The position numbers and the translations under genes were made by a program. This document shows, piece after piece, positions 41,117-49,862 of a stretch of DNA of 58,388 nucleotides (positions are counted from its first letter, which is position 1; every line of letters starts with the position of its first letter). This DNA is from JAJXUB01 sp047974805. GTDB taxonomy: Bacteria; Actinomycetota; Actinomycetes; Actinomycetales; Dermatophilaceae. Location: the NCBI GenBank assembly GCA_047974805.1, contig JBKECS010000049.1:1-58388 (forward strand), in the 5' to 3' direction. Below the pieces are notes generated by a model. It searched no databases, was not told the DNA's origin, and saw nothing but the letters and a program-made list of their open reading frames with translations.

Positions 41117-42124
41117 ATGACCATCAACGGACAGTCCGTCAGCGACGAGGTGCCCACGCCGGGGCCATCCGAACCGTTGGATGCCCGTCGCGGCGGGACC
41201 GGACGAACCGGTGACCGGTTGTTCTCCGGATTGTCCGTGGGTGCGGGCCTTGTCGTCATCGTCATCGTCACCCTTGTCGGTCTGTTCCTGCTGGCGGCGG
41301 CCATCCCGGCGCTGCGGGCCAACGAGGGGAGCTTCCTGTTTCAGCGGGGATGGTCGACCAGCCCGCTGAACTTCGGCATCGTGCAGTTGTTGTGGACCAC
41401 CGTGGCCAGCTCCGCGGTGGCGCTCGCGGTTGCGGTGCCGTTCGCCATCGGGATTGCGCTCTTCCTCACCGAATATTCTCCGGCCTGGCTGTCCCGACCC
41501 GCCGCGGCCACCATCGACCTGCTCGCCGCGGTTCCGTCGATCGTCTACGGGCTGTGGGGTGTCTATATTGTCGCGCCCCACTTCGTGCCGGTGCAAAACG
41601 CGATCGAGTCGGCCCTGGGCTGGATTCCCCTGCTGAGCAAGGTCAGCAGCGTTTCGGGGGGGACGACGATCTTCTTCGTCGGGCTGGTGTTGGCGGTGAT
41701 GATCCTGCCGATCATCACGGCCATTTCGCGAGAGGTCTTCGCGCAGACCCCCAGCACGCACAAGGAAGGCGCGCTGGCCCTCGGCGCCACCACATGGGAG
41801 ATGATCCGGACGGCCATTCTCCCGTTCGGCAAGCCGGGGGTTATCAGCGCTTCCATGCTCGGCCTGGGGCGAGCGCTCGGCGAAACGGTGGCGGTGATGT
41901 ACATCCTGTCCACGCTGCCGCAGGCCTCCGCCTGGACCTGGTCGCTGTTCAACGGTGGATCGACGTTCGCCTCGCTGATCGCCAGCAACGCCAGCGAAGC
42001 CATTTCCTCCATCACCCAGATGGGCGCCTACATCGCGGCCGGCCTCGTGCTCTTCGTGCTCACCTTCGTCGTCAATGCGATGGCCCGTGTCGTCATCGAA
42101 CGCAGGAAGGCCTTCACCGAATGA
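41117..42124 (+). CDS. pstC: phosphate ABC transporter permease
   Basis: 335 residues, six membrane helices after a 40-residue cytoplasmic tail (GLVVIVIVTLVGLFLLAAAI, LLWTTVASSAVALAVAVPFA, ...). The cytoplasmic EAA loop is TPSTHKEGALALGATTWEMIRT, followed by LPFGKPGVISASMLGLGRALGET. GAGGAA before ATG 41117. Stop overlaps the pstA start by four bases (ATGA). Confidence 0.96.
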   Translation: MTINGQSVSDEVPTPGPSEPLDARRGGTGRTGDRLFSGLSVGAGLVVIVIVTLVGLFLLAAAIPALRANEGSFLFQRGWSTSPLNFGIVQLLWTTVASSAVALAVAVPFAIGIALFLTEYSPAWLSRPAAATIDLLAAVPSIVYGLWGVYIVAPHFVPVQNAIESALGWIPLLSKVSSVSGGTTIFFVGLVLAVMILPIITAISREVFAQTPSTHKEGALALGATTWEMIRTAILPFGKPGVISASMLGLGRALGETVAVMYILSTLPQASAWTWSLFNGGSTFASLIASNASEAISSITQMGAYIAAGLVLFVLTFVVNAMARVVIERRKAFTE

Positions 42125-43047
42125 CTGCCGTGACCGACCGGCCCACCGGTTCGACCTTGCCCGAGCTGACCGCAGCCGGTGGCGCCAGCGGCATACGGGC
42201 CGCGAAGAACACGTTGGCCACCGTGCTGGTCTGGCTGTCCTTCCTGATCGCCCTCATCCCGCTGGTGTGGATCCTGTGGACGGTGTTCTCCAAGGGTTTC
42301 GACACCCTGCTGAGCATCACGTGGTGGCAAAAGGACCAGTCGGGGGCAGGGGCGCCCGCCTTCGACACCCAGATTCGAGGCGCCCGCCACGCCATCATCG
42401 GCACCCTTCTCATGGGGATCGCCACGGCCGTCATGGCCATCCCCATTGCCATCTTCACCGCCATCTATCTGGTCGAGTACGGCCGGGGGAACCTCGCCCG
42501 GGCGGTCAGCTTCATGATGGACATCATGAGCGGCATCCCGTCGATCGTGGCCGCTCTGTTTGTCTATGCCGTCTGGGTGACCACCCTCGGCTGGAAGCTC
42601 ATCCCGATCTGCAGCTCCTTCGCCCTGGTCATTCTCATGGTTCCGGTTGTGACCCGGTCCACTGAAGAAATGCTCAAGTTGGTCCCCAACGAGTTGCGTG
42701 AGGCCTCCTACGCGCTGGGTGTGCCGAAGTGGAAGACCATCATCCAGGTCGTGCTGCCAACGGCCTTCTCCGGCATCGTCACCGGCGCCCTGCTGGGGCT
42801 GGCCCGGGTGATGGGAGAGACCGCGCCCCTGCTGCTGCTGGCCTCCTACACCCAGTATTTGAACAACAATCTCTTTGACGGGTCGATGGCGGCGCTGCCG
42901 ACCTTTATCAACACGGCCTCGCTCAACATTGCCGTTCCCCTGGCCGCCGATCGTGTCTGGGGCGCGGCCTGCACGCTCATCGTCATCGTCCTGGTCATCA
43001 ATCTCCTCGGGCGACTGATCGCCCGGTTCGCCAGGGTCAAGAATTGA
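42121..43047 (+). CDS. pstA: phosphate ABC transporter permease
   Basis: 308 residues, six helices (NTLATVLVWLSFLIALIPLVW first). EAA-type loop ELREASYALGVPKWKTIIQ followed by VLPTAFSGIVTGALLGLARVMGET, parts shown. It pairs with PstC in the membrane. The ATG overlaps the pstC stop. An apparent much longer frame starting at 41350 is only the out-of-frame shadow of pstC. Confidence 0.96.
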   Translation: MTAVTDRPTGSTLPELTAAGGASGIRAAKNTLATVLVWLSFLIALIPLVWILWTVFSKGFDTLLSITWWQKDQSGAGAPAFDTQIRGARHAIIGTLLMGIATAVMAIPIAIFTAIYLVEYGRGNLARAVSFMMDIMSGIPSIVAALFVYAVWVTTLGWKLIPICSSFALVILMVPVVTRSTEEMLKLVPNELREASYALGVPKWKTIIQVVLPTAFSGIVTGALLGLARVMGETAPLLLLASYTQYLNNNLFDGSMAALPTFINTASLNIAVPLAADRVWGAACTLIVIVLVINLLGRLIARFARVKN

Positions 43048-43094
43048 TCATCCTGGTCGCTAGCTGACCGCCCCACCCACGAGGAACCCCACCC

Positions 43095-43871
43095 ATGAGC
43101 AAGCGCATCGACGTCAAGGATCTCGACATCTACTACGGCAGCTTCAAGGCCGTCGAGGGTGTCACCATGACCATCGAGCCGCGGTCCGTGACGGCCTTCA
43201 TCGGGCCGTCGGGATGTGGCAAGTCCACGGTGCTGCGCACCTTGAACCGGATGCACGAGGTGATTCCTGGTGGCCGGGTGGAGGGCACCATCATGCTCGA
43301 CGACCAGGACCTGTACGCCACGGATGTCGATCCGGTCGCCGTTCGCCGGTTAGTCGGCATGGTGTTCCAACGGCCCAACCCGTTCCCCACGATGACCATC
43401 AAGGACAACGTGGTGGCCGGGTTGCGACTCAACGGTGTCCGGGACAAGCGCAGGCTCGACGAGATCGCCGAAGCCTCACTGCGGGGGGCGAACTTGTGGA
43501 ACGAGGTCAAAGACCGGCTCGACAAGCCCGGTGCGGGCCTGTCCGGCGGCCAGCAGCAGCGGCTGTGTATCGCCCGGGCGATCGCCGTCCAACCCGAGGT
43601 CATCCTTATGGACGAGCCGTGTTCGGCGCTCGACCCGATCTCCACCCTGGCGGTCGAGGACCTCATCGCGGAATTGAAGGCGACCTACACCGTCGTCATC
43701 GTCACCCACAACATGCAGCAAGCCGCACGGGTGTCCGACCGGACCGGATTCTTCAACCTCAAGGCCACCGGGGAGCCCGGCCACCTCGTCGAGATCGACG
43801 ACACCGCCAAGATCTTCAGCAATCCCACCCAGCAGGCCACCGAGGACTACATCTCCGGCCGCTTCGGCTGA
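43095..43871 (+). CDS. pstB: phosphate ABC transporter ATP-binding protein
   Basis: 258 residues, usual length. Walker A GPSGCGKST at about 36-44, the PstB-specific RTLNRMHEVIPGGRVEG, FQRPNPFPTMTI Q-loop, LSGGQQQRLCIARA, Walker B VILMDEPCSALDP and H-loop VTHNMQQAARVSD. GAGGAA before ATG. It is the last gene of pstSCAB; phoU is not attached to it. Confidence 0.97.
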   Translation: MSKRIDVKDLDIYYGSFKAVEGVTMTIEPRSVTAFIGPSGCGKSTVLRTLNRMHEVIPGGRVEGTIMLDDQDLYATDVDPVAVRRLVGMVFQRPNPFPTMTIKDNVVAGLRLNGVRDKRRLDEIAEASLRGANLWNEVKDRLDKPGAGLSGGQQQRLCIARAIAVQPEVILMDEPCSALDPISTLAVEDLIAELKATYTVVIVTHNMQQAARVSDRTGFFNLKATGEPGHLVEIDDTAKIFSNPTQQATEDYISGRFG

Positions 43872-43929
43872 TGGCTGATCCCCGCGCCCGTGCTTGAGAG
43901 GTGCCCATCCCCGCACCCCCGGCAGACAG

Positions 43930-44156
43930 GGTGCCAAAGGGCATACTCCGGGGTCCATCTGGCCCGCGAGAGGTGCCAAAGGGCATCCTCCGCGACGGGC
44001 GTGCGCACGGCATACGGATGGCCTGCTCGTCAGTGTTGGCAACTGGTGGGTTGAATGCCCGTTGAACCCACCATTTGCCAACACTGGTCAGCCTCAGCGG
44101 CATTGCACCGGCACCCAGGCAGGCATTCCACGCTGCGGAGGATGCCCTTTGGCACC
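43930..44156. repeat. outer repeat: GGTGCCAAAGGGCAT units, two direct and one inverted
   Basis: GGTGCCAAAGGGCAT-A-CTCCG at 43930-43950; GGTGCCAAAGGGCATCCTCC(GC) at 43972-43993; the exact reverse complement of the latter 22 bp at 44135-44156. The inverted pair encloses the inner palindrome, giving a potential four-armed or long-hairpin structure of 185 bp. Confidence 0.9.
44031..44086. repeat. inner 22-bp inverted repeat
   Basis: CAGTGTTGGCAA-CT-GGTGGGTT (44031-44052) pairs with 44065-44086, one mismatch in 22, loop 12 nt (GAATGCCCGTTG). It may be a bidirectional terminator for the convergent pst and pit transcripts, though it has no T run. Confidence 0.9.
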
Positions 44157-44217
44157 TTTCAGCACCAGGAGTCAGCCGCGTGTCCCCCTCCGCCGGTCCC
44201 AACCACCCCAGCAGGCT

Positions 44218-45216
44218 CTAGTCAGCCAACTGAAACAGGTCGCATGCCAACGCGCCCACCAGGGCAGCGCCGGGCACGGTGAGGGCCCAGGCCAGCACGA
44301 TCCGCCGCACTAAGCCCCACCGCACGGCCAGGTGGCCCCGCGTAGCCGTGCCTGCACCGGCGATGGCGGAAGTGACAACGTACGTCGTCGAGATCGGCAA
44401 CCTGAGGATGGTGGCGCCATACAGCACCAGCGAGGACAACGTCTCCGCCGCAAACCCCTCCCCCGGACCCACCCGCGTCAAACCCCAGCCTAGCGTTCGG
44501 GTGACTCGCCAACCGCCGGCCAGGGTGCCGGCACCGATCCCGACTGCGGCTAGAGCCAATGCCCACCACGGGGCGTGTGGCCCCCCAGCGCGGCCGGTCA
44601 CCACGAGGGCCAGGGCGATGACCCCGGCAGTCTTGGCCGCATCCTGCATACCGTGCCCGAACGCCACCGCCACTGCAGAGATCGTTTGGGCATACCGAAG
44701 CCCCCGTCGCAACTCCCCAGCCGGGGTGAGGCGAAATCGTCGGGTCAACCCCACCATCGCCAGCCACGCCAGCGCGAAGCCCACTACGGGCGAAACCACC
44801 ATCGGGACGACGAACGAGTCGACCACCGCCACCCAGCGCACCGAGGCGCCGGCCGCCAGCCCGGCGCCGACCAACCCGCCGATCAACGCGTGCGTGGAGG
44901 AGGACGGCAACCCCAGCCGCCAGGTCCCGAGGTTCCACACGATCGCGCCACCCAAGGCACCGGCGAGGACGGGCAAACCCATGGCGCCATTGGAGGGTAG
45001 GAACAGTTCGGCGAAGAACCCTGCAACCCCCTGCCCGAAGAAGGCTCCGGCCGTGTTGGCCACGGTCGCCACCACAATGGCCAGCCGCGGGGTCAGGGCC
45101 CGGGTGGACACGGAGGTGGCAATGGCATTGGACGCGTCATGGAAGCCGTTCGTCCAAGCAAAAGCGACCGCGAGAGCGACGACGACAACGAGGCCGGTCT
45201 CCAGTCCCCCGATCAC
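44218..45216 (-). CDS. pit: low-affinity inorganic phosphate transporter (PiT family)
   Basis: 332 residues, about ten helices. Both PiT signature repeats: N-terminal TNGFHDASNAIATSVSTRAL (GFHDAxNxxA) and C-terminal AVAFGHGMQDAAKTAGVIAL (GxHDxxK-type, here GHGMQDA). LGLPSSSTHALIGGLVGAGLA and LPISTTYVVTSAIAG are the related LPxSxTH and STT motifs. Moves metal-phosphate with protons across the membrane. Overlaps the upstream DUF47 gene by four bases. Confidence 0.94.
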   Translation of the reverse strand: MIGGLETGLVVVVALAVAFAWTNGFHDASNAIATSVSTRALTPRLAIVVATVANTAGAFFGQGVAGFFAELFLPSNGAMGLPVLAGALGGAIVWNLGTWRLGLPSSSTHALIGGLVGAGLAAGASVRWVAVVDSFVVPMVVSPVVGFALAWLAMVGLTRRFRLTPAGELRRGLRYAQTISAVAVAFGHGMQDAAKTAGVIALALVVTGRAGGPHAPWWALALAAVGIGAGTLAGGWRVTRTLGWGLTRVGPGEGFAAETLSSLVLYGATILRLPISTTYVVTSAIAGAGTATRGHLAVRWGLVRRIVLAWALTVPGAALVGALACDLFQLAD

Positions 45217-45836
45217 GATCCGACGACGGCGGCGCCCTCGGCCACCGTTGCCACATCGCGCAACGCTGCCGCGGCCCGGGCCACTTCGTCGGCCACCCCG
45301 ATCAGTTTCAAACTCGCCCGGACCTTGACCCGCTCGTCGGCGAGCCGAGCACTGACCAGCCGCCGGTGCGTGACCCCGGCGCGAATGCCGAGTCGATGGA
45401 TGTCGGCGGCATACGCGAGGGTGACCTTGTCTGCCCGCAGCCGAGGCAGGTTCTCCGCGGTCAGCTCGGCCATGCGGGACAACACGCCGATGAGGTCATG
45501 CAACAGCTGTGGCACCTCGTCCACACCGTTCAGCTGCGCTAGATCCGCGGCCCCAACCACGTGCTCGATCGACATATGCAGTCCGCGCGCCATGGCGTGC
45601 AGGTCGCGGTGGTCCAGCGGGGTGACGAAAGAGGTCGCTACCCGCGCGAGCAAGTCGGTGCAGGTGTCGTCAGCCTCCGCCATGAGGTCCCGCAACCGGT
45701 CAAAGGCCTCCACGCGAGTCCCCGGGTCACTGCCCAAGGCCACCGACAGATCGCGGCACCCGAGGACCACATGCGCCGTCGCCGCAGAGACCATGGCGTG
45801 GATGCGGTTGTCGGCAGGCACGAGGCGCAGCGCCAC
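45213..45836 (-). CDS. DUF47/PhoU-like partner of Pit
   Basis: 207 residues, all-helical PhoU-like fold: LSVALGSDPGTRVEAFDRLRDLMAEADDTC, FVTPLDHRDLHAMARGLHMSIEHVVGAADL. FVTPLDREDI-type (here FVTPLDHRDL) is the hallmark of DUF47 proteins, which are usually coupled to Pit transporters and regulate them. GTG 45836 with AAAGGTGG upstream. ATGA-type overlap with pit confirms co-translation. Confidence 0.9.
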   Translation of the reverse strand: MALRLVPADNRIHAMVSAATAHVVLGCRDLSVALGSDPGTRVEAFDRLRDLMAEADDTCTDLLARVATSFVTPLDHRDLHAMARGLHMSIEHVVGAADLAQLNGVDEVPQLLHDLIGVLSRMAELTAENLPRLRADKVTLAYAADIHRLGIRAGVTHRRLVSARLADERVKVRASLKLIGVADEVARAAAALRDVATVAEGAAVVGS

Positions 45837-45909
45837 CGGGCCACCTTTCGGGTCGGTAAACGGGACATTGCCCCCGAGGTGCCGGGAGCACCCTCAGCCT
45901 AGGGGTCCG

Positions 45910-46098
45910 TCACGCGATGTGCGGCTCGGCAACGCCATCCGGTTGCCGGTCGGTACCAATGACACCTAGGAGGTCATCGACCTCAATCGGAGTCAGGTGG
46001 CCAGTTGCTGTCCGAGCTGCCACGACACATCGAGCGATCAACTCGATCTCTTCGTCCAGGTTTGTGTCCACCAGATCGGCAGTGAGTTTCCTTCTCAC
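45910..46098 (-). CDS. small conserved-looking hypothetical protein (62 aa)
   Basis: Starting at GTG 46098 the product is acidic and helical: RRKLTADLVDTNLDEEIELI, ARCVVAARTATGHLTPIEVDDLLGV. TACAGT stands seven bases before this GTG, the same leaderless spacing as in neighbouring genes, which supports this start over the upstream frame to 46173. No family recognised. It lies alone between the DUF47 and CDF genes, so its reality is only moderately supported. Confidence 0.45.
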   Translation of the reverse strand: MRRKLTADLVDTNLDEEIELIARCVVAARTATGHLTPIEVDDLLGVIGTDRQPDGVAEPHIA

Positions 46099-46275
46099 GG
46101 AGGTGACTGTATGGGCCCTCACTTCATGGCGTGTCGACAATGACCGAACTTGGCAAAGATTTGACCTCACCATGACTCTCGACGCAATGACCTGGGCATC
46201 CCGGGGTCTCTCAGGGCGTCCGGCACTCGCTATCCGGCCTCGTGGTGCCAGAACCGCCCGGCGGCACCCGCGCCG

Positions 46276-47211
46276 TCAGACCCCTGGATCGGAAGGCGCT
46301 GATAGGGACAGGAGGCATCGCTGCACGCTGTCCAGGGCACTGATCTCGTCCTCAATGGCTTGCAGCCGCAGCGCCAGACGCGACTCGACGTCGTCTTCGG
46401 TCAGGTCAACGGCAGCTACGACGAGGAACTTGCTCGGCCCGACGAACTCCAAGTGCAAGAAGGTCAGCCGGTCGATGTCCGGGTGATCGAGTAGCCGCTG
46501 GCGGAACCGGTCCAGAACGGTGCTGGAGGCCGGTTCACCGATGAGGAACTGACCGTTGCGGATCATGAGGAACAGAGCAATGACCCCCAGCAGGATGCCG
46601 ACCAGGATCGACCCGATGGCGTCGTAGCCGGCATTGCCGGTGACCTGATGCAGGAACAATCCGCCGGCAGCGATAGCGATACCGATGATGGCGGAAAAGT
46701 CCTCGAGGAACACCGAGCGGACAGTCGTCTCGGAGGTGCGAGCGATGTAGCGCCCGGCGCTGACGCCGAACTCGGACGCTGCTGCCCTGGCTTGTCGGTG
46801 GGCCTGCAGGAACGAGGTCCCTTCGAGCACGAGCGCGATGCCCAGGACGGCATACCCAACGCCGTAGTCGCTGGCCGGCTCATGGCTGGTCAGCGCCGAG
46901 ATGCCCGTGCTGATCGATAGTGCCGATCCGACGGCGAACAGGCCGAAGGCGGCGACGAACGCCCACACGTATGCTGCCCGCCCGTACCCCAGCGGGTGCC
47001 GCTCATCGGCAGGTTTGTCGCCGCGGCGCTCCGCGGCCAGGAGGAAGACTTCGTTTCCAGTGTCGGCCCACGAATGCGCGGCCTCAGCAACCAGGGAGGC
47101 GGACCCGGTGATCGCGGCGGCAACGCTCTTGGCCACCGCGATGAGGGCGTTGGCGGCTAGGGCGATCAGGACCGTTCGCAGACTCTCTCCGCCGTCGGGC
47201 TGCTTCGCCAT
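46276..47211 (-). CDS. cation diffusion facilitator transporter
   Basis: 311 residues. Six helices; TM2 holds AEAAHSWADTGNE (the HxxxD of the metal site), while TM5 reads SVFLEDFSAIIGIAIAAGG with Glu-Asp instead of the second HxxxD, as in the SLC30A9-like branch. The C-terminal cytoplasmic domain (HPDIDRLTFLHLEFVGPSKFLVVAAVDL) is ferredoxin-like. A divalent metal exporter is likely; zinc, manganese or iron cannot be told apart. A GGGGGAAAC ribosome site precedes ATG 47211. Confidence 0.9.
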   Translation of the reverse strand: MAKQPDGGESLRTVLIALAANALIAVAKSVAAAITGSASLVAEAAHSWADTGNEVFLLAAERRGDKPADERHPLGYGRAAYVWAFVAAFGLFAVGSALSISTGISALTSHEPASDYGVGYAVLGIALVLEGTSFLQAHRQARAAASEFGVSAGRYIARTSETTVRSVFLEDFSAIIGIAIAAGGLFLHQVTGNAGYDAIGSILVGILLGVIALFLMIRNGQFLIGEPASSTVLDRFRQRLLDHPDIDRLTFLHLEFVGPSKFLVVAAVDLTEDDVESRLALRLQAIEDEISALDSVQRCLLSLSAPSDPGV

Positions 47212-47424
47212 GTTTCCCCCTGGACGACATGCCCGGCCCGTTGACGTGGTCGGTGCCGGGCTGGGAGCGCCTCACGGCGCGTGGCCGCTCGAAGCGGCTG
47301 AAGTTGGGACCCGGGGCTGCCGCAGCCCGACACCGTCCGCCACTCTATCCCCATAGGCGCCGGTGGTGCACCATGCGGGGTCGAGTCGACCCCCGCCGGG
47401 ACCGGCTTGCCGGATCCGTTGAGG

Positions 47425-48087
47425 TCAGGTGAGTTCGCCCGCTCGCCACAGGGAGGCGCAGGCATGCAGGTCTCGGCTGGTCTGCAGCATGGCCGCGGCA
47501 CGTCGGGTATCCGCCGACGGCCCCCTCGCGCCCGGCGGGCTTGGGACCGGGTTGTAGGGGTCCCAGTCGTCCCCGGCCAGGTCGGCCCGCCCAGCCGAGA
47601 CCACCGAGCAAAACGCTGCTGCTCGTTCCAACGCCAGGGCCAGGTCCCCGTCGAAGACTCCGCGCAGGATGGTGTCGGCCAGGCATTGGACTTCTTCAGG
47701 ACCTGGAGGTTCGGGCACCCCAGCGACGGCATGGTTGACATCCGTATGCCGAATGCCCGCGGCATACTCTCGCGCGGCCTGGTCAGGTCGCCGTTGAACC
47801 CACTCGCGCAGGGCATACAGCCGCCACAGAGCACCGGGCAGAGACCGTGCGGGGCGGTCAGCCCACACGTGCGCGACGGTGGACAGGCCGAGTTCGTCGA
47901 CGAGGGTGATCAACCGTTGCGTGATGGCGGGGTCGTGGGTGGCCCGGCCGGTGCCGACAATGATGGCCGCGGTTTGGTGGGCGATCTCCGTTTGCTCGGC
48001 GGGGCCAGGCGTCGTCCCCCCGTGTGCCTCCATGGCTTCGGGGCCGAAGTGTGCTGGGCGCCGCGGAACGTGCCGACCGTTGCTCAT
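47425..48087 (-). CDS. helical hypothetical protein (220 aa)
   Basis: From ATG 48087 (MSNGRHVPRRPAHF). A mostly helical, Ala/Leu/Arg-rich protein: EQTEIAHQTAAIIVGTGRAT, LITLVDELGLSTVAHVWADR, LPGALWRLYALREWVQRRPD, ALALERAAAFCSVVSAGRADL. No membrane segments or catalytic motif. The pattern looks like a conserved actinomycete protein, but I do not recognise the family. A longer start at 48156 adds an Arg/Gly-rich stretch typical of noncoding sequence. It stands alone between the CDF gene and tRNA-Lys. Confidence 0.7.
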   Translation of the reverse strand: MSNGRHVPRRPAHFGPEAMEAHGGTTPGPAEQTEIAHQTAAIIVGTGRATHDPAITQRLITLVDELGLSTVAHVWADRPARSLPGALWRLYALREWVQRRPDQAAREYAAGIRHTDVNHAVAGVPEPPGPEEVQCLADTILRGVFDGDLALALERAAAFCSVVSAGRADLAGDDWDPYNPVPSPPGARGPSADTRRAAAMLQTSRDLHACASLWRAGELT

Positions 48088-48237
48088 TGTCGTCAGTCTC
48101 CCACGGCGATCAACCCCAGCGGGCTCCCCGCTGCGCACGCTCAGCCCCGGTGACACGTGCCCCGGCCCCCGTGGACCGCATGCACCGCGGGCCGGTGCCG
48201 GGATTAGAGTGTCCTGGTCGCGGATCCTCCCGCGTCA

Positions 48238-48310
48238 GGGCCTTTAGCTCAATTGGCAGAGCTGCGGACTTTTAATCCGTAGGTTGTGGGTTCGAGTCCC
48301 ACAGGGCCCA
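48238..48310 (+). tRNA. tRNA-Lys (anticodon TTT)
   Basis: Complete 73-nt cloverleaf: acceptor GGGCCTT/AGGGCCC, anticodon arm GCGGA-CTTTTAA-TCCGT with anticodon TTT, T arm GTGGG-TTCGAGT-CCCAC, discriminator A; no encoded CCA. Confidence 0.97.
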
Positions 48311-48451
48311 CCGATGTTTCTACAGGCCAGTTGGAGTGTCGGCCTCCACCTCATCACCGGCGAGACCGGTGAGTACGCCATGACGGTATGCCACCGATGT
48401 CGCGCAACGCCATCGGCAGAAGATCGATGAACAGAGGGTGAGCCCCAGCCG

Positions 48452-49681
48452 CTAAGCCAACGGACGGGAGAGGACCTCACCAGTGGTGGTGCCGGCATAC
48501 AGGCGTCCGCCGAGAACCGCCAACGCGTCTCCCGGTCGACGGCTCTCGCCGTCCAGCCGGGTTGCGCCGGTTCCGCTCAAACGGAATGTGCCGGCGCTGG
48601 TGGCGGCATAGACCGCGCCATCATCGGAGGGGATCAACGCTGACGACACTCCCCTGCCGAGGGGATACGCCATCGAGCGCCCGTTGAAGGCGACGAGCCC
48701 CGCATATGTGGTATCGACATAGATGTAACCGTCCGAGGAGATCACCTTCGAGCCGGCGAAAGCGGGATCTTCGCCGAGCAGATAGGGGCCGTACGGCGTG
48801 ACATACCCCGTGTCGATGGATCGGGAATTCACGGTACCCCACCGGCGACGCTTGACGTCGAAGGTCCGCATGGGGCTGTCCTGGCTGTACTGGCCAAGGG
48901 CCGCCTTGACGTAAAGTACGCTCCCGATCCGCCCTATCCAGAAGAAGCGTTCGAAGCCGTCGGGGATGGTGTCGGTCTCGTTGATCAGCTGAGTCCACGT
49001 GGACCCACCGTCGGTCGAGGACCAGATCCGGCCGGCAGAACCACCGCCTCCAGCGAGGATGAGTTCGCCCGGGGCGCCAGCCTGAACGTCGTAGTAGTGC
49101 TGTCCATCGGCTGCGGGGCCGCCGGCGCGCCAGGTGCCGGAGGCGTTGCTGGCGAACGACCCGCACCTCGGGTCGCCAGGCCGGAAGGTCGGGTCGGTCT
49201 GAGGCACGTAGAGGCGCCCACCAATCTGGCGATAGGTGAGGATCGCCTCGGTGGCAACCCCGGGCATCGCCACGACAAAGGACCCGGCGACCGGGTCGTA
49301 TGCGGACACGTCGCAGCCCAATCCCGAGGCAGTCCCGGAGTTGGTCGTGTAGCTCCCATAGCCGAGGTAGACCTTGCCGGCATACGGGAACAGCGTGGTG
49401 ATGCCGTGGCCGTCCCACGGTTGGTGAGCCATGGCTGAGGGTGAGTTCCCGTGCGACGTCCACGGGAAGGACGTGACCGGCGGTGTGCTGGGTTTCGGTT
49501 TGGGCCGGGCAGCGGACGCCGGTGGGGCAAGTGCCCCGGAGACCAGGCCCGCTGCGCCAGCGGAAGCACCGACCATCAGGGCGCGCCGGGTCAACCGCGA
49601 AGAGCGGGATTCGGTGGACAGGAGGCATGACGAGATAGGGGCGGAATGCCGTGGCCTCCGCCCCGTGCGGGGCTGGAACAT
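48452..49681 (-). CDS. Tat-type exported beta-propeller-like protein
   Basis: 409 residues. The N-terminal signal contains SRLTRRALMVGASAGAAGLV and ends APPASAA, a twin-arginine-like motif (T-R-R-A-L-M). After a Pro/Lys linker, the mature part has repeated strand motifs (GKVYLGYGSYTTNSG, GGRLYVPQTDP, GRIWSSTDGGSTWTQL, GYIYVDTTYAGLVAF, GAVYAATSAGTFRL, GGRLYAGTTTGEVL) typical of a sialidase/BNR-type beta-propeller. No catalytic set seen. The exact start is uncertain: ATG 49681 lacks a good ribosome site. Confidence 0.75.
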   Translation of the reverse strand: MFQPRTGRRPRHSAPISSCLLSTESRSSRLTRRALMVGASAGAAGLVSGALAPPASAARPKPKPSTPPVTSFPWTSHGNSPSAMAHQPWDGHGITTLFPYAGKVYLGYGSYTTNSGTASGLGCDVSAYDPVAGSFVVAMPGVATEAILTYRQIGGRLYVPQTDPTFRPGDPRCGSFASNASGTWRAGGPAADGQHYYDVQAGAPGELILAGGGGSAGRIWSSTDGGSTWTQLINETDTIPDGFERFFWIGRIGSVLYVKAALGQYSQDSPMRTFDVKRRRWGTVNSRSIDTGYVTPYGPYLLGEDPAFAGSKVISSDGYIYVDTTYAGLVAFNGRSMAYPLGRGVSSALIPSDDGAVYAATSAGTFRLSGTGATRLDGESRRPGDALAVLGGRLYAGTTTGEVLSRPLA

Positions 49682-49862
49682 TGTGGGGACTTTCGGTGGG
49701 GACTGACGCCCGGCAGGGACTAGTAGGCGCCATCTTCAGGATACGCCGGATCTTGGCAATCGCAGGCATCCTCGTGATGAATCAGACTCCACAGCAACGG
49801 ATCTGATCCGTCGTATGCGCCGATCAGGTCCGGTTTTTGCAGCTCGACGGCGCCTTTTGGAT

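Larger units (their letters stand above)
43872..44217. other. gene-free region between pstB and pit holding a nested palindrome
   Basis: About 346 bp between two convergent phosphate-uptake genes, without a plausible coding frame. It holds three copies of a GTGCCAAAGGGCAT unit (two direct, one inverted) and a central 22-bp inverted repeat, listed separately. The remaining sequence on the pit side (44157-44217) shows nothing notable. Confidence 0.8.

Noticed and set aside
41350..42120. Upstream extension of the pstA frame giving a 565-residue protein
   Set aside because: The extension overlaps pstC in another frame. pstA homology begins at ATG 42121 and the ATGA overlap is typical.
48354..48372. 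Short inverted repeat TCACCGG-CGAGA-CCGGTGA as a terminator of tRNA-Lys or the exported-protein gene
   Set aside because: Only 7 bp with no T run; too weak to call.
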